NCBI RefSeq assembly: GCF_019693215.1
Contig: NZ_CP081183.1
Location: 1,181,226-1,245,225 of the forward strand
Source of the DNA: Salinarchaeum sp. IM2453
GTDB taxonomy: Archaea; Halobacteriota; Halobacteria; Halobacteriales; Salinarchaeaceae
DNA length: 64,000 nucleotides
Direction of reading: 5' to 3'
The position numbers were made by a program, and so were the translations under genes. This document shows positions 8,728-18,303 of the stretch, piece by piece. Below the pieces are notes generated by a model that was given only the letters and a program-made list of their open reading frames with translations, did no database searches and was not told the DNA's origin. The first letter of the stretch is position 1, and the number at the start of each line of letters is the position of its first letter.

Positions 8728-11682
8728 ATGTCTGATACTGACCGTCAAAGTAGCACGGCAAAGCTCAGCCGTCGTGATGCTCTCAAGATAAGTGGTGTTA
8801 CTGGTTTAGCTGGAGTCATTGGCGGAAGGGCACTCGTCGAATCTCGTTCGGCAGAAGACACTGGCGAGCAAAATGGTGAACTTGTCAAAACCATCTGTAA
8901 TCACTGCGCGGTTGGATGTGGACTAAAAGTCGAAGTAGCGGATGGACAGATTGTTGGTCAAGAATCGTGGGATAATCACCCAATTAATGAGGGGGGGCTC
9001 TGTGCGAAAGGCTCAGCAACAGCACAGAGTGCGCAATCTCCTAACCGACTCAAAGAACCACTGTATCTGGAAGATGGGAACTGGATGCAATATGATGACT
9101 GGGGAGACGCTATTTCAGAAGTTGCACAGGAGCTTGACCGAATCCGTGATGAGTACGGCCCAGACAGCACTATGTGGATGGGGTCAGCAAAAGTAAATAA
9201 CGAGGAGGCCTATCTTTTCCGAAAGCTTGCTGCTTTCTATGGAACAAATAATGTTGACCATCAAGCTCGTATTTGTCACTCAACAACCGTCGCAGGCCTC
9301 GCGAATACATGGGGATTCGGAGCCCAGACACAGACCGTGCCCGATGTGAAAAATGCCGACGCCAATCTTATTATCGGACATAATCCAGCGGAGTCTCACC
9401 CTGTGGCGATGCGATATATTCAAGAAACTCGTCAGAACGGTGGCGAAGTAATCGTTGCAGAACCTCGTCGAACAAAGACTGCTGCACACGCTGATGAGTA
9501 TGTGCGTTTTCGTCCGGGGACCGATATTGCATTTATAAATGGATTACTTCACCACATCGTTTTCAATCTTAATGCGCATGACGAGGAATTTCTCTCAGAA
9601 CGCGTCTATGACTGGGAAACAGCAAAATCGAACATTGAAGACTACGACCTTGAGACTGTCAGCGACATAACTGGAACATCCGTTTCGGATCTTGAAGCGA
9701 CTGCCGAAGCGCTTGCAGATGCTGAAACAAGCACAATTGAATGGTCAATGGGGTCCACTCAACATAGTAACGGCACCCAAAACATACGTTCCTATGCTAT
9801 TCTTAATCTTGCATTGGGACACAGTGCCCAATCTGGCGGCGGACTCAATCCATTTCGGGGACATAGTAATGTCCAAGGTGCGACCGACCTATGTATTCTG
9901 TCACACTCATTACCAGGCTATTATGGGCTTGATGAGGATGCATGGCGTCATTGGACCAATGTCTGGAATGAAACTCCCAGCACTAGTGGTTCAATCACCT
10001 ACTCTGAAATGCGCGAACGCTTCTACAATGAGGAATTCATGCATAAGGAAGGCCTGACAGTTAGCCGATGGTATGAGGGCGCTTTGGATGATGACACTCG
10101 GAAAAGTGATTTACACCAGCCAGAGCAGGTTCGGGCTGTTGTTGTGTGGGGACATTCAATGGAGTCTCTTAGTGAACTCAAGCGAGTAAAGCAAGCCCTT
10201 GAAAATGTCGAGCTAGTTGTTGTTGTCGACCCGTTCCCTGCTTCGGCCGGTGTCCTTGGGGAGCGTGAAGATGGAGTCATAATGCTCCCTGCTTCAACAC
10301 AAGTGGAGACCCCTGGTAGTGTGACGAACACTAATCGCTCAGTTCAGTGGCGTTTTGAGACGGTTCCGGAACCCGCTCATAATGCTCGACACGATTGGCA
10401 AATCATGGTTGATCTGGCCGATGAACTTGGCTTTGGAGAACACTTTGATTATGAAGAAATTGAGGATGTTACACGAGAATACAACTTGGGAATGAGAACA
10501 ATTGGCCAGATTGGTCAAACTCCAGCACGCCTCAAGAGACAAGCAGAACAAAGTGAAGTCTTCAGTTCCGAGGACCTGCAAGCTGACGTTCCTGATGATC
10601 ACGAACTTGCTGGAGAATACTGGGGGCTTCCCTGGCCGTGTTGGCATGAGGACCATCCTGGAACCCCAATTCTATATGATGATAGCAAGCATCCGAAAGA
10701 TGGTGGTCTCGACTTTCGTGCTCGATGGGGTGTTGAAGATGGCGATGGAACAACTCTGCTACGTGATTCATATGAACCTTCATGGTGGAATGAGGAGATA
10801 TTTGGTGTTCCGCAGTACCCAAACTGGCATACAGTTCTTCCTGACGGTGACAATCCAGCAGCAAAGACAATCCCAATCGAATACGCAGAGAGCGAACAGC
10901 ATTCACCATATGAAACGGCTGTCGAGTTGGCAGAACAGGGCTACGACGTTGATCCAGGTGAGTATGAGGAATATGACCATTCACAGCCTGATCCTCCGAC
11001 CGGCCGAGGCAGAGCCAGAGCAACGACGCCAAACCTCCATGATGAAGTCCCAGTCTACCGTGAGCCCATCGAAACACCTCGTCCTGATCTTGCCGAAGAG
11101 TATCCAAGTCAGGATGAGATCACTGATCACTTTCGACTTGATCTTGACAATCGTGGGAACCAGCAGCAATTCATTGAAGAAGAGATAGACGAATCGTACC
11201 CGTTGGCTTTAACAACTGGCCGTCAAGTTGAGCATCAAGGCGGCGGCGCAACGACTCGATCCACACTTGGAACGGCATCCAGAGCTCCGATGATGTATGC
11301 CGAGGTTAATCCAACTGTTGCAAACGACCTTGGGGTTGATACTGGTGACTGGGTCTGGGTACGTACCGATCCTGGAAGCATGTTGGTACAGGTGAAAGTC
11401 ACAGAGCGGGTTGGCGAAGGAACTGTCTTTATGCCATTTCACTGGAGTGGGCTCTTCGAAGGCAAAAACATTACTGATAGATATCCTGATGACGCTCAAC
11501 CACGTGTAGTTGGTGATTCTGCAAATATCGGCACCTCAGTTGGATACGACGTAGAGACGTGTATGCAGGCAACAAAAGCCACCCTCTGTTCAGTCGATGT
11601 TGCTGATGACGACGAAGTTCCAGATCTCCCAGAGGAGCAACAACAGTATCAGGAATACCGGTATCCGCGTAATGAACGGTGA
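8728..11682 (+). CDS. Tat-exported molybdopterin oxidoreductase, formate dehydrogenase type (alpha subunit)
   Basis: A 984-residue catalytic subunit carrying molybdopterin-bis-guanine dinucleotide and one 4Fe-4S cluster. The Tat signal is SRRDALK at residues 14-20. Cluster ligands are C57, C60, C64 and C92. The active-site stretch ARICHSTTVAGLANTWGFGA places Cys183-His184 where formate dehydrogenases have Sec/Cys-His; the following DVKNADANLIIGHNPAESHP is also FDH-like. The C-terminal MopB domain (about 860-960) includes LTTGRQVEHQ. The expected reaction is formate to CO2 on the outer face of the membrane, though related enzymes reduce sulfur compounds or use other substrates. Downstream genes overlap or nearly so, forming an operon for the FeS, NrfD and TorD proteins. 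Cys rather than Sec is normal for haloarchaea. Confidence 0.88.
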   Translation: MSDTDRQSSTAKLSRRDALKISGVTGLAGVIGGRALVESRSAEDTGEQNGELVKTICNHCAVGCGLKVEVADGQIVGQESWDNHPINEGGLCAKGSATAQSAQSPNRLKEPLYLEDGNWMQYDDWGDAISEVAQELDRIRDEYGPDSTMWMGSAKVNNEEAYLFRKLAAFYGTNNVDHQARICHSTTVAGLANTWGFGAQTQTVPDVKNADANLIIGHNPAESHPVAMRYIQETRQNGGEVIVAEPRRTKTAAHADEYVRFRPGTDIAFINGLLHHIVFNLNAHDEEFLSERVYDWETAKSNIEDYDLETVSDITGTSVSDLEATAEALADAETSTIEWSMGSTQHSNGTQNIRSYAILNLALGHSAQSGGGLNPFRGHSNVQGATDLCILSHSLPGYYGLDEDAWRHWTNVWNETPSTSGSITYSEMRERFYNEEFMHKEGLTVSRWYEGALDDDTRKSDLHQPEQVRAVVVWGHSMESLSELKRVKQALENVELVVVVDPFPASAGVLGEREDGVIMLPASTQVETPGSVTNTNRSVQWRFETVPEPAHNARHDWQIMVDLADELGFGEHFDYEEIEDVTREYNLGMRTIGQIGQTPARLKRQAEQSEVFSSEDLQADVPDDHELAGEYWGLPWPCWHEDHPGTPILYDDSKHPKDGGLDFRARWGVEDGDGTTLLRDSYEPSWWNEEIFGVPQYPNWHTVLPDGDNPAAKTIPIEYAESEQHSPYETAVELAEQGYDVDPGEYEEYDHSQPDPPTGRGRARATTPNLHDEVPVYREPIETPRPDLAEEYPSQDEITDHFRLDLDNRGNQQQFIEEEIDESYPLALTTGRQVEHQGGGATTRSTLGTASRAPMMYAEVNPTVANDLGVDTGDWVWVRTDPGSMLVQVKVTERVGEGTVFMPFHWSGLFEGKNITDRYPDDAQPRVVGDSANIGTSVGYDVETCMQATKATLCSVDVADDDEVPDLPEEQQQYQEYRYPRNER

Positions 11683-11687
11683 TTAGA

Positions 11688-12269
11688 ATGAGTGAAACAC
11701 AACGTGTAATCCCAAATATCGAAGCGTGTATTGACTGTGGAGCGTGTGAAGTCGCCTGTCAGCGTACTTGGGGACTTCCTGCAGGAAGCGAACGAATCCG
11801 TGTCGTTCGAACGAATGAGGCTGAAGATGGCCCCCCACGTGGTGGTGGTGAAGCTCATGTGCCGATGAGTTGTTTTCACTGTGCTGAAGCTCCCTGCATC
11901 AGTGCTTGTCCAACGGGAGCGATGACACGGAGTGACAACGGCCAGGTTCGAATCGATAAAGATCAGTGCATTGGTTGTGCTTACTGTGTTATGTCTTGTC
12001 CATTCGGGGCTCCACAGATTGCTGACGATGATGCACAGGAAGAAACTGACGATAGATTTGGCTCTCCAGAGGCTGGGTTAGCTGATAAGTGCACTCTCTG
12101 TGAACCACGACTTGAAAATGGGGATGAACCAGCCTGTGTAAGTGAGTGTCCTACTGATGCTCTCCTGTTTGGTACGCCAACTGAGTTGTCATCCAAACTT
12201 CGCGAAGACACTGTTGAAAACGCGCTCTCTGATGATCAACTTTCGATTATCTTCGGTGGAGATCAGTGA
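11688..12269 (+). CDS. 4Fe-4S electron-transfer subunit (FdnH/DmsB-like)
   Basis: A 193-residue ferredoxin-like subunit that passes electrons between the catalytic subunit and the membrane anchor. Cysteine clusters are CIDCGACEVACQ, CFHCAEAPCISACP, CIGCAYCVMSCP and CTLCEPRLENGDEPACVSECP, together enough for four 4Fe-4S clusters, the usual number in this family. It has no signal peptide of its own, so it would travel through Tat with the catalytic subunit. I prefer ATG 11688; a GTG at 11679 overlaps the stop of the previous gene (GTGA) and could also be used through translational coupling. Confidence 0.92.
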   Translation: MSETQRVIPNIEACIDCGACEVACQRTWGLPAGSERIRVVRTNEAEDGPPRGGGEAHVPMSCFHCAEAPCISACPTGAMTRSDNGQVRIDKDQCIGCAYCVMSCPFGAPQIADDDAQEETDDRFGSPEAGLADKCTLCEPRLENGDEPACVSECPTDALLFGTPTELSSKLREDTVENALSDDQLSIIFGGDQ

Positions 12270-12286
12270 CCTTCGAGGTGCATACA

Positions 12287-13318
12287 ATGGCAATTGAAAT
12301 ACCACTTTCATCACCATCTGAGGAATGGGGGATAACGATTGCTACTTATCTGTTCATGGGAGCACTCGCTGGTGGAGCCTACCTAACCGGATATATCTCG
12401 AAGGTATGGAGTGAACACGATCCCAAGCAGAATAATTTCCACCGTGTTACCACACAGTTTGGCTTTCTCATCGGTCTTATTGGTACGCTTCTCAGCGGTT
12501 TGCTTATAATCTCTCATTTGGGTGCTCCTCTTCGAGCCATCCTATTCCCGATCACGTTCTCTAATATCACGTGGACAACTATTGGAGCATGGGTCTTTGG
12601 TCTCTTTGGCTTGCTTATTAGTATACAACTAATCTGGAATGTCTTTGGTCAGGACTATAGTTCGACTTCGGTAAGCAAGAAGGTGCGCTGGATGACGACA
12701 CAGCTTAAGCTTACATCCCTACTTGACCGTGTGTCGACTGCGACACGCCCAAGTAGAAAATACCAATTAGCTATTGGCGCCGTTGGTGCACTCTTTGCTC
12801 TTGCAGTAATGGGCTATACTGGTATGGCTATAGCCTCAATCGATACTGTGCCTCTTTGGGACCGAACACTTATTCCAATTCTATTTGTCGCCAGTGGCAT
12901 TTCAATTGGTATCGGAATCGTACTTTCATTCACTGTTGCCGTTACTGAACTTAATCAAACTCCTCTTCACGCGTATGGTGCGCTAAACAGCATAGCAATC
13001 ATCTCCCAAATAGGGGTTATTACATGGCTTTGGTTGCGAATTAGTGATGTTCCGGGCGGTAGAGAGTCTATTGAGCTTTTAACAACTGACTACCAACTCC
13101 TGTTTTTTGGAGGGGTTCTCGGGGTCGGATTGCTGGTCCCTCTCTTCGGATACGTCGGATTGGTTGCCGTTGCTAAACGAAATATCTTTGACCGGGTCAC
13201 TTCGATTCATATCAGATACGGATATATCACCCTCTTTGGATTTGTAGTCGTTGGAGGACTAGCTCTTCGAATTACGATGATTTTAGCTGGCGTTCATGAA
13301 CCACTGGTATTAGCATGA
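12287..13318 (+). CDS. NrfD-family membrane anchor and quinone-reactive subunit
   Basis: An integral membrane protein of about 343 residues with eight or nine hydrophobic spans, starting WGITIATYLFMGALAGGAYL, which is typical of NrfD/PsrC anchors that exchange electrons with menaquinone without heme. Later spans include GAVGALFALAVMGYTGMA and YGYITLFGFVVVGGLALRI. It lies between the FeS gene and the chaperone gene, the standard order in such complexes. A GTG at 12266 overlaps the upstream stop and is an alternative start; the ATG at 12287 gives a family-like N-terminus. The use of NrfD rather than a cytochrome b anchor differs from E. coli FDH-N. Confidence 0.88.
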   Translation: MAIEIPLSSPSEEWGITIATYLFMGALAGGAYLTGYISKVWSEHDPKQNNFHRVTTQFGFLIGLIGTLLSGLLIISHLGAPLRAILFPITFSNITWTTIGAWVFGLFGLLISIQLIWNVFGQDYSSTSVSKKVRWMTTQLKLTSLLDRVSTATRPSRKYQLAIGAVGALFALAVMGYTGMAIASIDTVPLWDRTLIPILFVASGISIGIGIVLSFTVAVTELNQTPLHAYGALNSIAIISQIGVITWLWLRISDVPGGRESIELLTTDYQLLFFGGVLGVGLLVPLFGYVGLVAVAKRNIFDRVTSIHIRYGYITLFGFVVVGGLALRITMILAGVHEPLVLA

Positions 13319-13902
13319 CTGGACACAATTTTCTTTCACAACAGGACCGAGCTCATCTCTGGGAATTCCTTGCTGTAGCTCTTGACTCCCCACCAGATGC
13401 TGAAACCGTGACGTCGCTTCAACAGTGGGATATCACAGATATTCTCGTTGAACATCTTGATGGAGCTGATCAAATACAAAGGTGGCAGCAATCCGTCCAA
13501 GATCCAACTTCCGCTGCAAAAGAACTTCGTCGTGAATTTACTCGATTATTCTCAGGCCCACGTCCCCAACTTCAGATCCATGAATCATACTACGCTGGAG
13601 ATTTTTTGGGCCAGCCAGTAATTGATGTTAAATCCACGTACAGAGACTTCGATATCTGGCCAGCTGCTGATACCTCAAAGGAAGCTGACCACGCAGCTGT
13701 TGAACTTTCAGCATTATCTCTGCTGCTTACACAAGACGGTGATGTTGCCACGTTTCTTAACCAACATGGTTGGTGGATACCGTCGCTTGGAGAAGACATC
13801 CAACAAGAGACAGAAAATGCCTTTTACTCGGCTGTTGGTACGCTTATTTCTGAGCTAATTGCTATTGAAATGGATGCTTGGAACGTTGAACTATCTGACT
13901 GA
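13315..13902 (+). CDS. TorD/DmsD-type molybdoenzyme chaperone
   Basis: A 195-residue all-helical cytosolic protein. The stretch EFTRLFSGPRPQLQIHESYY followed by a Gly/Asp-rich turn is the TorD-family hallmark, as is the later acidic PAADTSKEADHAAVELSALSLLL. Such chaperones bind the Tat signal of the catalytic subunit, help cofactor loading and delay export. The start ATG overlaps the stop of the NrfD gene (ATGA), which implies translational coupling and supports this being the dedicated chaperone of the upstream enzyme. Confidence 0.88.
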   Translation: MTGHNFLSQQDRAHLWEFLAVALDSPPDAETVTSLQQWDITDILVEHLDGADQIQRWQQSVQDPTSAAKELRREFTRLFSGPRPQLQIHESYYAGDFLGQPVIDVKSTYRDFDIWPAADTSKEADHAAVELSALSLLLTQDGDVATFLNQHGWWIPSLGEDIQQETENAFYSAVGTLISELIAIEMDAWNVELSD

Positions 13903-13960
13903 CGCTCTCTGGAACTGTTATTTCATGAATATTTATATCGATGTTCAGCTGAGAGAAAAC

Positions 13961-14043
13961 TCGGTTGAGAATCTTCGATTCTCGTGATCACGAACTTCTG
14001 CAGTTTTTGGACGAGACCAAGGCACTCGGCCTGCTTTCTCTGT
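13961..14043 (+). repeat. Solo IS end, related to 26925-27008
   Basis: Shares with 26925-27008 the order TTGAGAATC-N2/3-GATTCTCGTGATCAC, a variable middle, then GCCTGCTTTCTCTG. The other copy follows an intact tnpA, so this one is a left-over end of the same IS200-like element with no transposase beside it. Confidence 0.7.
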
Positions 14044-14053
14044 AAAAAATCTA

Positions 14054-14419
14054 TCACTTGGTCTTTTCACGTTTTTTTGTCCTTTTTGATTGAATATCTG
14101 CATCTTCAGGCTCATTCATCACTTCATCAAGCCGTCTTTCAAACTCCTGCTCAGTAATCTTCCCTGTCGCGTATTCCTCCTTTACCTTGGCAACAGGATC
14201 TGAGGGTTTTTTGCACGATTGCTGACGCTGCCGCCTTCGATTCCACCACCGATAACCAACATATCCAACGACGATTCCATGAACGAGAATCCCTATCCCA
14301 AGTGTTATTGACCATGAAACATGCCCAACGACAGAAAGCGCTGAAGACAGTATAATTAAATCAATCCCAAGCGCAAAATATAGGCCCCACACCTCTCCAG
14401 GCACGAGCTTCTCGTCCAT
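14054..14419 (-). CDS. Small membrane protein with C-terminal SHOCT domain
   Basis: A 121-residue protein. Two hydrophobic spans (about 9-30 and 33-55) are followed by an Arg/Gln-rich cytosolic stretch (WWNRRRQRQQS) and the SHOCT-like motif VKEEYATGKITEQEFERRLDEV (about 80-102), a short helical module usually found at the end of membrane proteins and thought to mediate oligomerisation. The tail is highly charged. Function unknown. Its end lies only a few bases from the solo IS end at 13961-14043. Confidence 0.85.
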   Translation of the reverse strand: MDEKLVPGEVWGLYFALGIDLIILSSALSVVGHVSWSITLGIGILVHGIVVGYVGYRWWNRRRQRQQSCKKPSDPVAKVKEEYATGKITEQEFERRLDEVMNEPEDADIQSKRTKKREKTK

Positions 14420-14650
14420 TTTACATCATATAGTTTGCATCTGCGGTATTAATCATTTTGCAGAATCTAAACGATAATCAAGCTGTATCTTCTGAATCAT
14501 CATATCTTTCGCTTCGAAAATATGACAAAAATATTGATGGTTGCTGTTAGCTTGTTCCTTCAACCCAGCACTCTCGAGATTAGTGGAGGTCTTAGAACGA
14601 ACCGCAGACGCCTGACACTGTTCTTTTGTACTGCCAGCGTGTGGGTAACA

Positions 14651-15241
14651 ATGATGTCTGACCTAGACACAGCAGTTTCAGATATTAAGAAAGGAAATTT
14701 AGTAGTGTACCCCACTGAAACTGTATATGGACTTGGCGCAGACGCCTTGTCTTCCTCCGCTATCGAACGCGTATACGAGGCTAAAGGTCGATCGAAGTCA
14801 AAGCCAATATCTCTCGCAGTTGAAAGCACGGCCGCTGCTCAGGATTATATCAATCCCACTTCTTTGGAAAGAAGATTTATGGAGACATTTCTTCCTGGTC
14901 CGATCACCGTCGTATGTAAACGCAAAGAGAATGTCCCCGACATCCTAACTGCCGGAAAAGAAAAAGTCGGTGTTCGGGTACCTGATCATGATATTGCTAG
15001 AGAGTTAGCAAAACAAGCGGGACCAATTACAGCAACCAGTGCAAATCGAAGCGGCCAAGCGAGTGTCACGAGTATCCCTGAACTTGGTGACCGGATCCGG
15101 GATCACGTTTCTACAATTCTTGACGCAGGACCCACACCGGGTATGGGCAGCACGGTTGTGGATATTGAGAGCCAGACTATCCATCGCCGTGGACACAATG
15201 TTGAACAGATCGAAAAGTGGCTCGACGAACACTTATCCTAA
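14651..15241 (+). CDS. Sua5/YrdC-family threonylcarbamoyl-AMP synthase
   Basis: Makes threonylcarbamoyl-AMP from threonine, bicarbonate and ATP for the t6A37 modification of ANN-decoding tRNAs. The YrdC core is clear: GNLVVYPTETVYGLGADALS near the start, KGRSKSKPISLAV, FLPGPITVV, VGVRVPDH and ITATSANRSGQ. The frame is open further upstream to 14522, but residues before the double ATG at 14651/14654 do not resemble the family, so I start at 14651 (196 residues). It is YrdC-length, without the extra C-terminal Sua5 domain. Its last four bases overlap the convergent Cas4-like gene. Confidence 0.88.
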   Translation: MMSDLDTAVSDIKKGNLVVYPTETVYGLGADALSSSAIERVYEAKGRSKSKPISLAVESTAAAQDYINPTSLERRFMETFLPGPITVVCKRKENVPDILTAGKEKVGVRVPDHDIARELAKQAGPITATSANRSGQASVTSIPELGDRIRDHVSTILDAGPTPGMGSTVVDIESQTIHRRGHNVEQIEKWLDEHLS

Positions 15242-15900
15242 TCTCCTACAGCAGTAATCTTGGTCCTTGATGTGTATTCGTGGCAACTCTGGGAGCACTC
15301 TTCACATCCTGGTGTTTTCTGAAGCATCGACCGTTTACTATCTGATTTTATCAGTGCATCCCGAGTTCGAAGATATGATGTTTCGTTTGCCTTGGTCCTG
15401 TGTACTGGTCTAATGACTCCGTATGCCGGATACTCGATATATGCTGCGTTTACTGATTTGTTATACTGCTCTGACAGTGCATCCATCGTAGCCACCGCCA
15501 TAACGGCGTGTGTATTCCAGACTCCAGATTCTGGTGGAGCACCAGAAGCAATTAGTGAACACGAAAGAGGTGACTCAAATCGTTTCGATATCACATCTTG
15601 TAGAAAATCTCCGACCACAACTGCATGCGTCTCTGCTGGACTGGTAAACTGAGCCCACCGGTCCCAGTTGGATTCGTACCAGCGCAGGCGTTGTTTATAC
15701 GTTTCGGGAGCCACACCAATCGGAAGTTCAGCTAATAGTCTCTTGTCCGCGGACAGCAGCTGTGGATATCTGAATGCTAATGACTGACGTTCTTTTACAG
15801 AGTATTTACTTTCTCTTTGATTATCACCAGCAGATCGAATCTGCTCTACACAGCAAGCAGCAGTCTGAAATTCATCGAGCGTAAATGTGCTTGTACTCAC
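15238..15900 (-). CDS. Stand-alone Cas4-like (PD-(D/E)XK) protein
   Basis: A 220-residue protein resembling the haloarchaeal family usually annotated as Cas4/Dna2-type nuclease: an N-terminal Cys pair (TAACCVEQI, near residue 16), a central AVMAVATMDALSEQ followed by AAYIEYPAYGVIRPV (possible nuclease strand region), and a C-terminal Cys cluster CEECSQSC for a 4Fe-4S cluster. No CRISPR array or cas genes are in the window, so it is not part of a visible CRISPR system. The N-terminal motif, usually CPRQLYY-like, is altered here to CVEQI, and the catalytic acidic/Lys set is not obvious, so activity is uncertain. It overlaps the sua5-like gene tail-to-tail by 4 bases. Confidence 0.7.
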   Translation of the reverse strand: MSTSTFTLDEFQTAACCVEQIRSAGDNQRESKYSVKERQSLAFRYPQLLSADKRLLAELPIGVAPETYKQRLRWYESNWDRWAQFTSPAETHAVVVGDFLQDVISKRFESPLSCSLIASGAPPESGVWNTHAVMAVATMDALSEQYNKSVNAAYIEYPAYGVIRPVHRTKANETSYLRTRDALIKSDSKRSMLQKTPGCEECSQSCHEYTSRTKITAVGD

Positions 15901-16303
15901 ATCCGACTTTGGTTCTGTTATTACACAAAAAAGCTCGTATCATTTTTAGATGTCATCCTGAGTGAAATTCACCACCCAACCGTGGAGTGGGAGATCGCGC
16001 TCTTTTCCCCCAGCTAACTTCGCACTTTCTGATTACTATCGTCGTTAAAACACGTTTACTAGTAGTGCGAGGCAAACGCCTACGGCTAAAGTCGTGGGAG
16101 AAAGTAAAACATTGCACTGTATATGAGTTATTCAAAAGAAGTTTTCCAGCTGTCCTGAACAACTGATTCAGACAGCTGGTTGGGTGGACTACTCTTGTCT
16201 ATTCGCCCCCTTTGGTCGCTCCTCGATGACAGGGGACGTAGCCTGTAGAAGTTAATATGACTTTGTTATGTGTTTGTGCTGAATGATTTGTTGTAGCTAT
16301 TGA
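15901..16303. other. Intergenic region holding IS debris
   Basis: No coding frame. Contains the solo hairpin end at 16056-16106 and, at 15965-15985, a CACCCAACCGTGGAGTGGG patch that may also be element-derived. Confidence 0.5.
16056..16106 (+). repeat. Solo IS200/IS605-type 3' end hairpin
   Basis: Reads TAGTAGTGCGAGGCAAACG, then CCTACGGC-TAAA-GTCGTGGG, then AGAAAGTAAA. It follows the same plan as the copies at 2370-2420 and 50603-50658. The hairpin is largely intact although no transposase gene remains. Confidence 0.6.
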
Positions 16304-16762
16304 CTATTCGACTTCAAGCTCGAACTGATCGTTCTCTGCAACCGTGTTTAATACCACGCTTGTATTTGACTCAATAATATCTGGATCAGTTAAGATTGTC
16401 TTAATGTGATCATTCATATCATCTGTATCCTTGAACTTTCCAATTGCTATAATGTCGTGGTCGCCTGTGACTTCATAGACGCTAACCATCCGGTCCTCCT
16501 CTTCAAGACGTTTTGTAATTTCCGGGATAGCTTCACCCTCTACCTTAAGCTGTAATATAGCAGTTGCATCATAACCGATTCGATCATAGTTGACAATTGG
16601 CGTATATCCTTGAATTATCCCTTGCTCTTCAAGATCGCCCAAATGGTTTGAGACCGTCGTTACCGATACATCTAGTTCTTCAGCTAGACTACGGAGACTT
16701 GCGCGACCATTCTTAAGGAGTTCATTTACCAACTTTGCATCCAAATTTTCGTATGTCATCAT
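16304..16762 (-). CDS. lrp: Lrp/AsnC-family transcription regulator
   Basis: A 152-residue regulator: an N-terminal winged helix-turn-helix ([28 protein letters not shown], about 18-45) and a C-terminal RAM/AsnC ligand domain ([19 protein letters not shown], then [18 protein letters not shown]). It is divergent from glnA, an arrangement known in haloarchaea where Lrp controls glutamine synthetase. I chose the first of two adjacent ATG codons because a TATA-like TTATAG (16785-16790, minus strand) would start the transcript almost exactly there, giving the leaderless arrangement common in this group. Confidence 0.93.
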   Translation of the reverse strand: MMTYENLDAKLVNELLKNGRASLRSLAEELDVSVTTVSNHLGDLEEQGIIQGYTPIVNYDRIGYDATAILQLKVEGEAIPEITKRLEEEDRMVSVYEVTGDHDIIAIGKFKDTDDMNDHIKTILTDPDIIESNTSVVLNTVAENDQFELEVE

Positions 16763-16784
16763 ATTTATCGAGGCTGTCACCCCA

Positions 16785-16790
16785 CTATAA
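16785..16790 (-). promoter_or_regulatory. TATA box of lrp
   Basis: TTATAG on the minus strand, about 25 bases before the chosen ATG at 16762. Confidence 0.5.
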
Positions 16791-16819
16791 GTTTACGAAC
16801 ATCCAATTTCATGCCTAAT

Positions 16820-16827
16820 GTAATATA
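16820..16827 (+). promoter_or_regulatory. TATA box of glnA
   Basis: GTAATATA centred about 27 bases before ATG 16851, which predicts a leaderless glnA transcript. The lrp and glnA promoters lie within 40 bases of each other, so one bound regulator could affect both. Confidence 0.55.
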
Positions 16828-16850
16828 CTCCGACGAATCAGCACCCCTAA

Positions 16851-18239
16851 ATGCCCTCAAATCGACCAATAGAAACAGCTAATACAATGACATCCGACGA
16901 ACTTGACAGCCAGGAACGTGAGGTTCTAAAAACAATCCAAGATAAAAATGTTGACTTCCTTCGTCTTCAGTTCACAGATATTCTTGGTACTGTAAAGAAC
17001 GTGTCAATCCCTGCTGAACAGGCCGAAAAAGCATTTACAGAGGGGATTTATTTTGACGGATCTTCAATTGAAGGATTTGTTAGAATCCAAGAATCTGATA
17101 TGCGACTAGTCCCCGATCCGGACAGTTTTGCTATTCTACCATGGGACAAAACTGAGAACGGTAAATCAGCCCGACTTCTATGTGACGTGTATGAGACAAA
17201 CACCGGCCAGCCGTTTGATGGAGACCCTCGAACGGTCCTGAAATCTGTGCTTGAAGAAGCGCACGATATGGGATATACAGTAAACGCGGGACCTGAGCCT
17301 GAGTTTTTTGTTTTCCAGACTGATGAGGAAGGGAATGCCACAACGAAGACACACGACAGTGGGGGGTACTTTGACTTAGGGCCCAAAGATTTGGATTATG
17401 ACCTCCGTAGAGAGATTATTGGGTATCTTAGTAAGATGGGATTCGAGGTGGAATCATCCCACCACGAGGTAGCAGAGGGTCAACATGAAATTGCATTTAA
17501 ATATGCTGATGGAATCCAGACAGCAGACAACATTGCCACGTTTCGAGCAGTTGTCCGCGCTACTGCAGCAATGAACGACCTTCACGCGACATTCATGCCT
17601 AAGCCAATCGCTGGTGTAAATGGCTCTGGCATGCATATGCATCTATCACTGTTTGAAAATGGTGAAAACGCATTCTACGATGCGAATGATGAGTTTAATC
17701 TCTCAGAAACAGCAAAACACTTCACTGCCGGAATACTTGCACATGCCCCTGCACTTACCGCTGTCTGTAATCCAACTGTAAACTCATACAAACGGCTCGT
17801 TCCTGGATACGAAGCGCCAGTGTATATTGCGTGGTCAGATGTCAATCGGTCTGCACTTATCCGCAAGCCGGCAACTCGATCACCAGAATCCAGCCGTATT
17901 GAAGTACGGTCCCCTGATCCCTCGTCAAACCCGTACCTCGCACTTGCAGCGCTAATTAAAGCCGGACTAGATGGAATTGAACGCGAACTTGAGTGCCCCG
18001 CCCCAGTTCGTGAAAATATCTATGAATTTGACGAGCAGAAACGTGATGAGTATGGCATTGAAACTCTTCCAGCTAACCTCGGTGCTGCTGTCGATGCTCT
18101 GGAAGACGATCCAGTTATCAAAGATGCTCTCGGATCACATGTCGCTGAGAAATTCATTGAAGCAAAAAGAGAAGAATTCAAAGAATACTCAGCGGAAGTC
18201 ACCGCGTGGGAGCATGACCGGTACCTAGGGAAATTCTAG
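16851..18239 (+). CDS. glnA: Glutamine synthetase
   Basis: Type I glutamine synthetase, 462 residues, making glutamine from glutamate, ammonia and ATP. The beta-grasp domain has [13 protein letters not shown]; the catalytic domain has GSSIEGF, the metal-binding [24 protein letters not shown], the ATP-site stretch [25 protein letters not shown] and [19 protein letters not shown]. No adenylylation-loop tyrosine context is obvious (the relevant region reads NPYLALA, then NIYEFDEQ). The start at 16851 fits the TATA box; an internal ATG at 16887 is possible. Divergent from lrp. Confidence 0.97.
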   Translation: MPSNRPIETANTMTSDELDSQEREVLKTIQDKNVDFLRLQFTDILGTVKNVSIPAEQAEKAFTEGIYFDGSSIEGFVRIQESDMRLVPDPDSFAILPWDKTENGKSARLLCDVYETNTGQPFDGDPRTVLKSVLEEAHDMGYTVNAGPEPEFFVFQTDEEGNATTKTHDSGGYFDLGPKDLDYDLRREIIGYLSKMGFEVESSHHEVAEGQHEIAFKYADGIQTADNIATFRAVVRATAAMNDLHATFMPKPIAGVNGSGMHMHLSLFENGENAFYDANDEFNLSETAKHFTAGILAHAPALTAVCNPTVNSYKRLVPGYEAPVYIAWSDVNRSALIRKPATRSPESSRIEVRSPDPSSNPYLALAALIKAGLDGIERELECPAPVRENIYEFDEQKRDEYGIETLPANLGAAVDALEDDPVIKDALGSHVAEKFIEAKREEFKEYSAEVTAWEHDRYLGKF

Positions 18240-18303
18240 ACTGTACAGGTTATCACGGATAGCGACCAATAGCACTATACCATCTGTCGAATTTGCATTA
18301 AGT

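Noticed and set aside
10562-11107. Long minus-strand frame within the molybdoenzyme gene
   Set aside because: Antisense shadow of a well-supported coding sequence; His/Arg-rich composition not like other proteins here.
15238-15900. CRISPR locus suggested by the Cas4-like gene
   Set aside because: No direct-repeat array and no other cas gene in the window.
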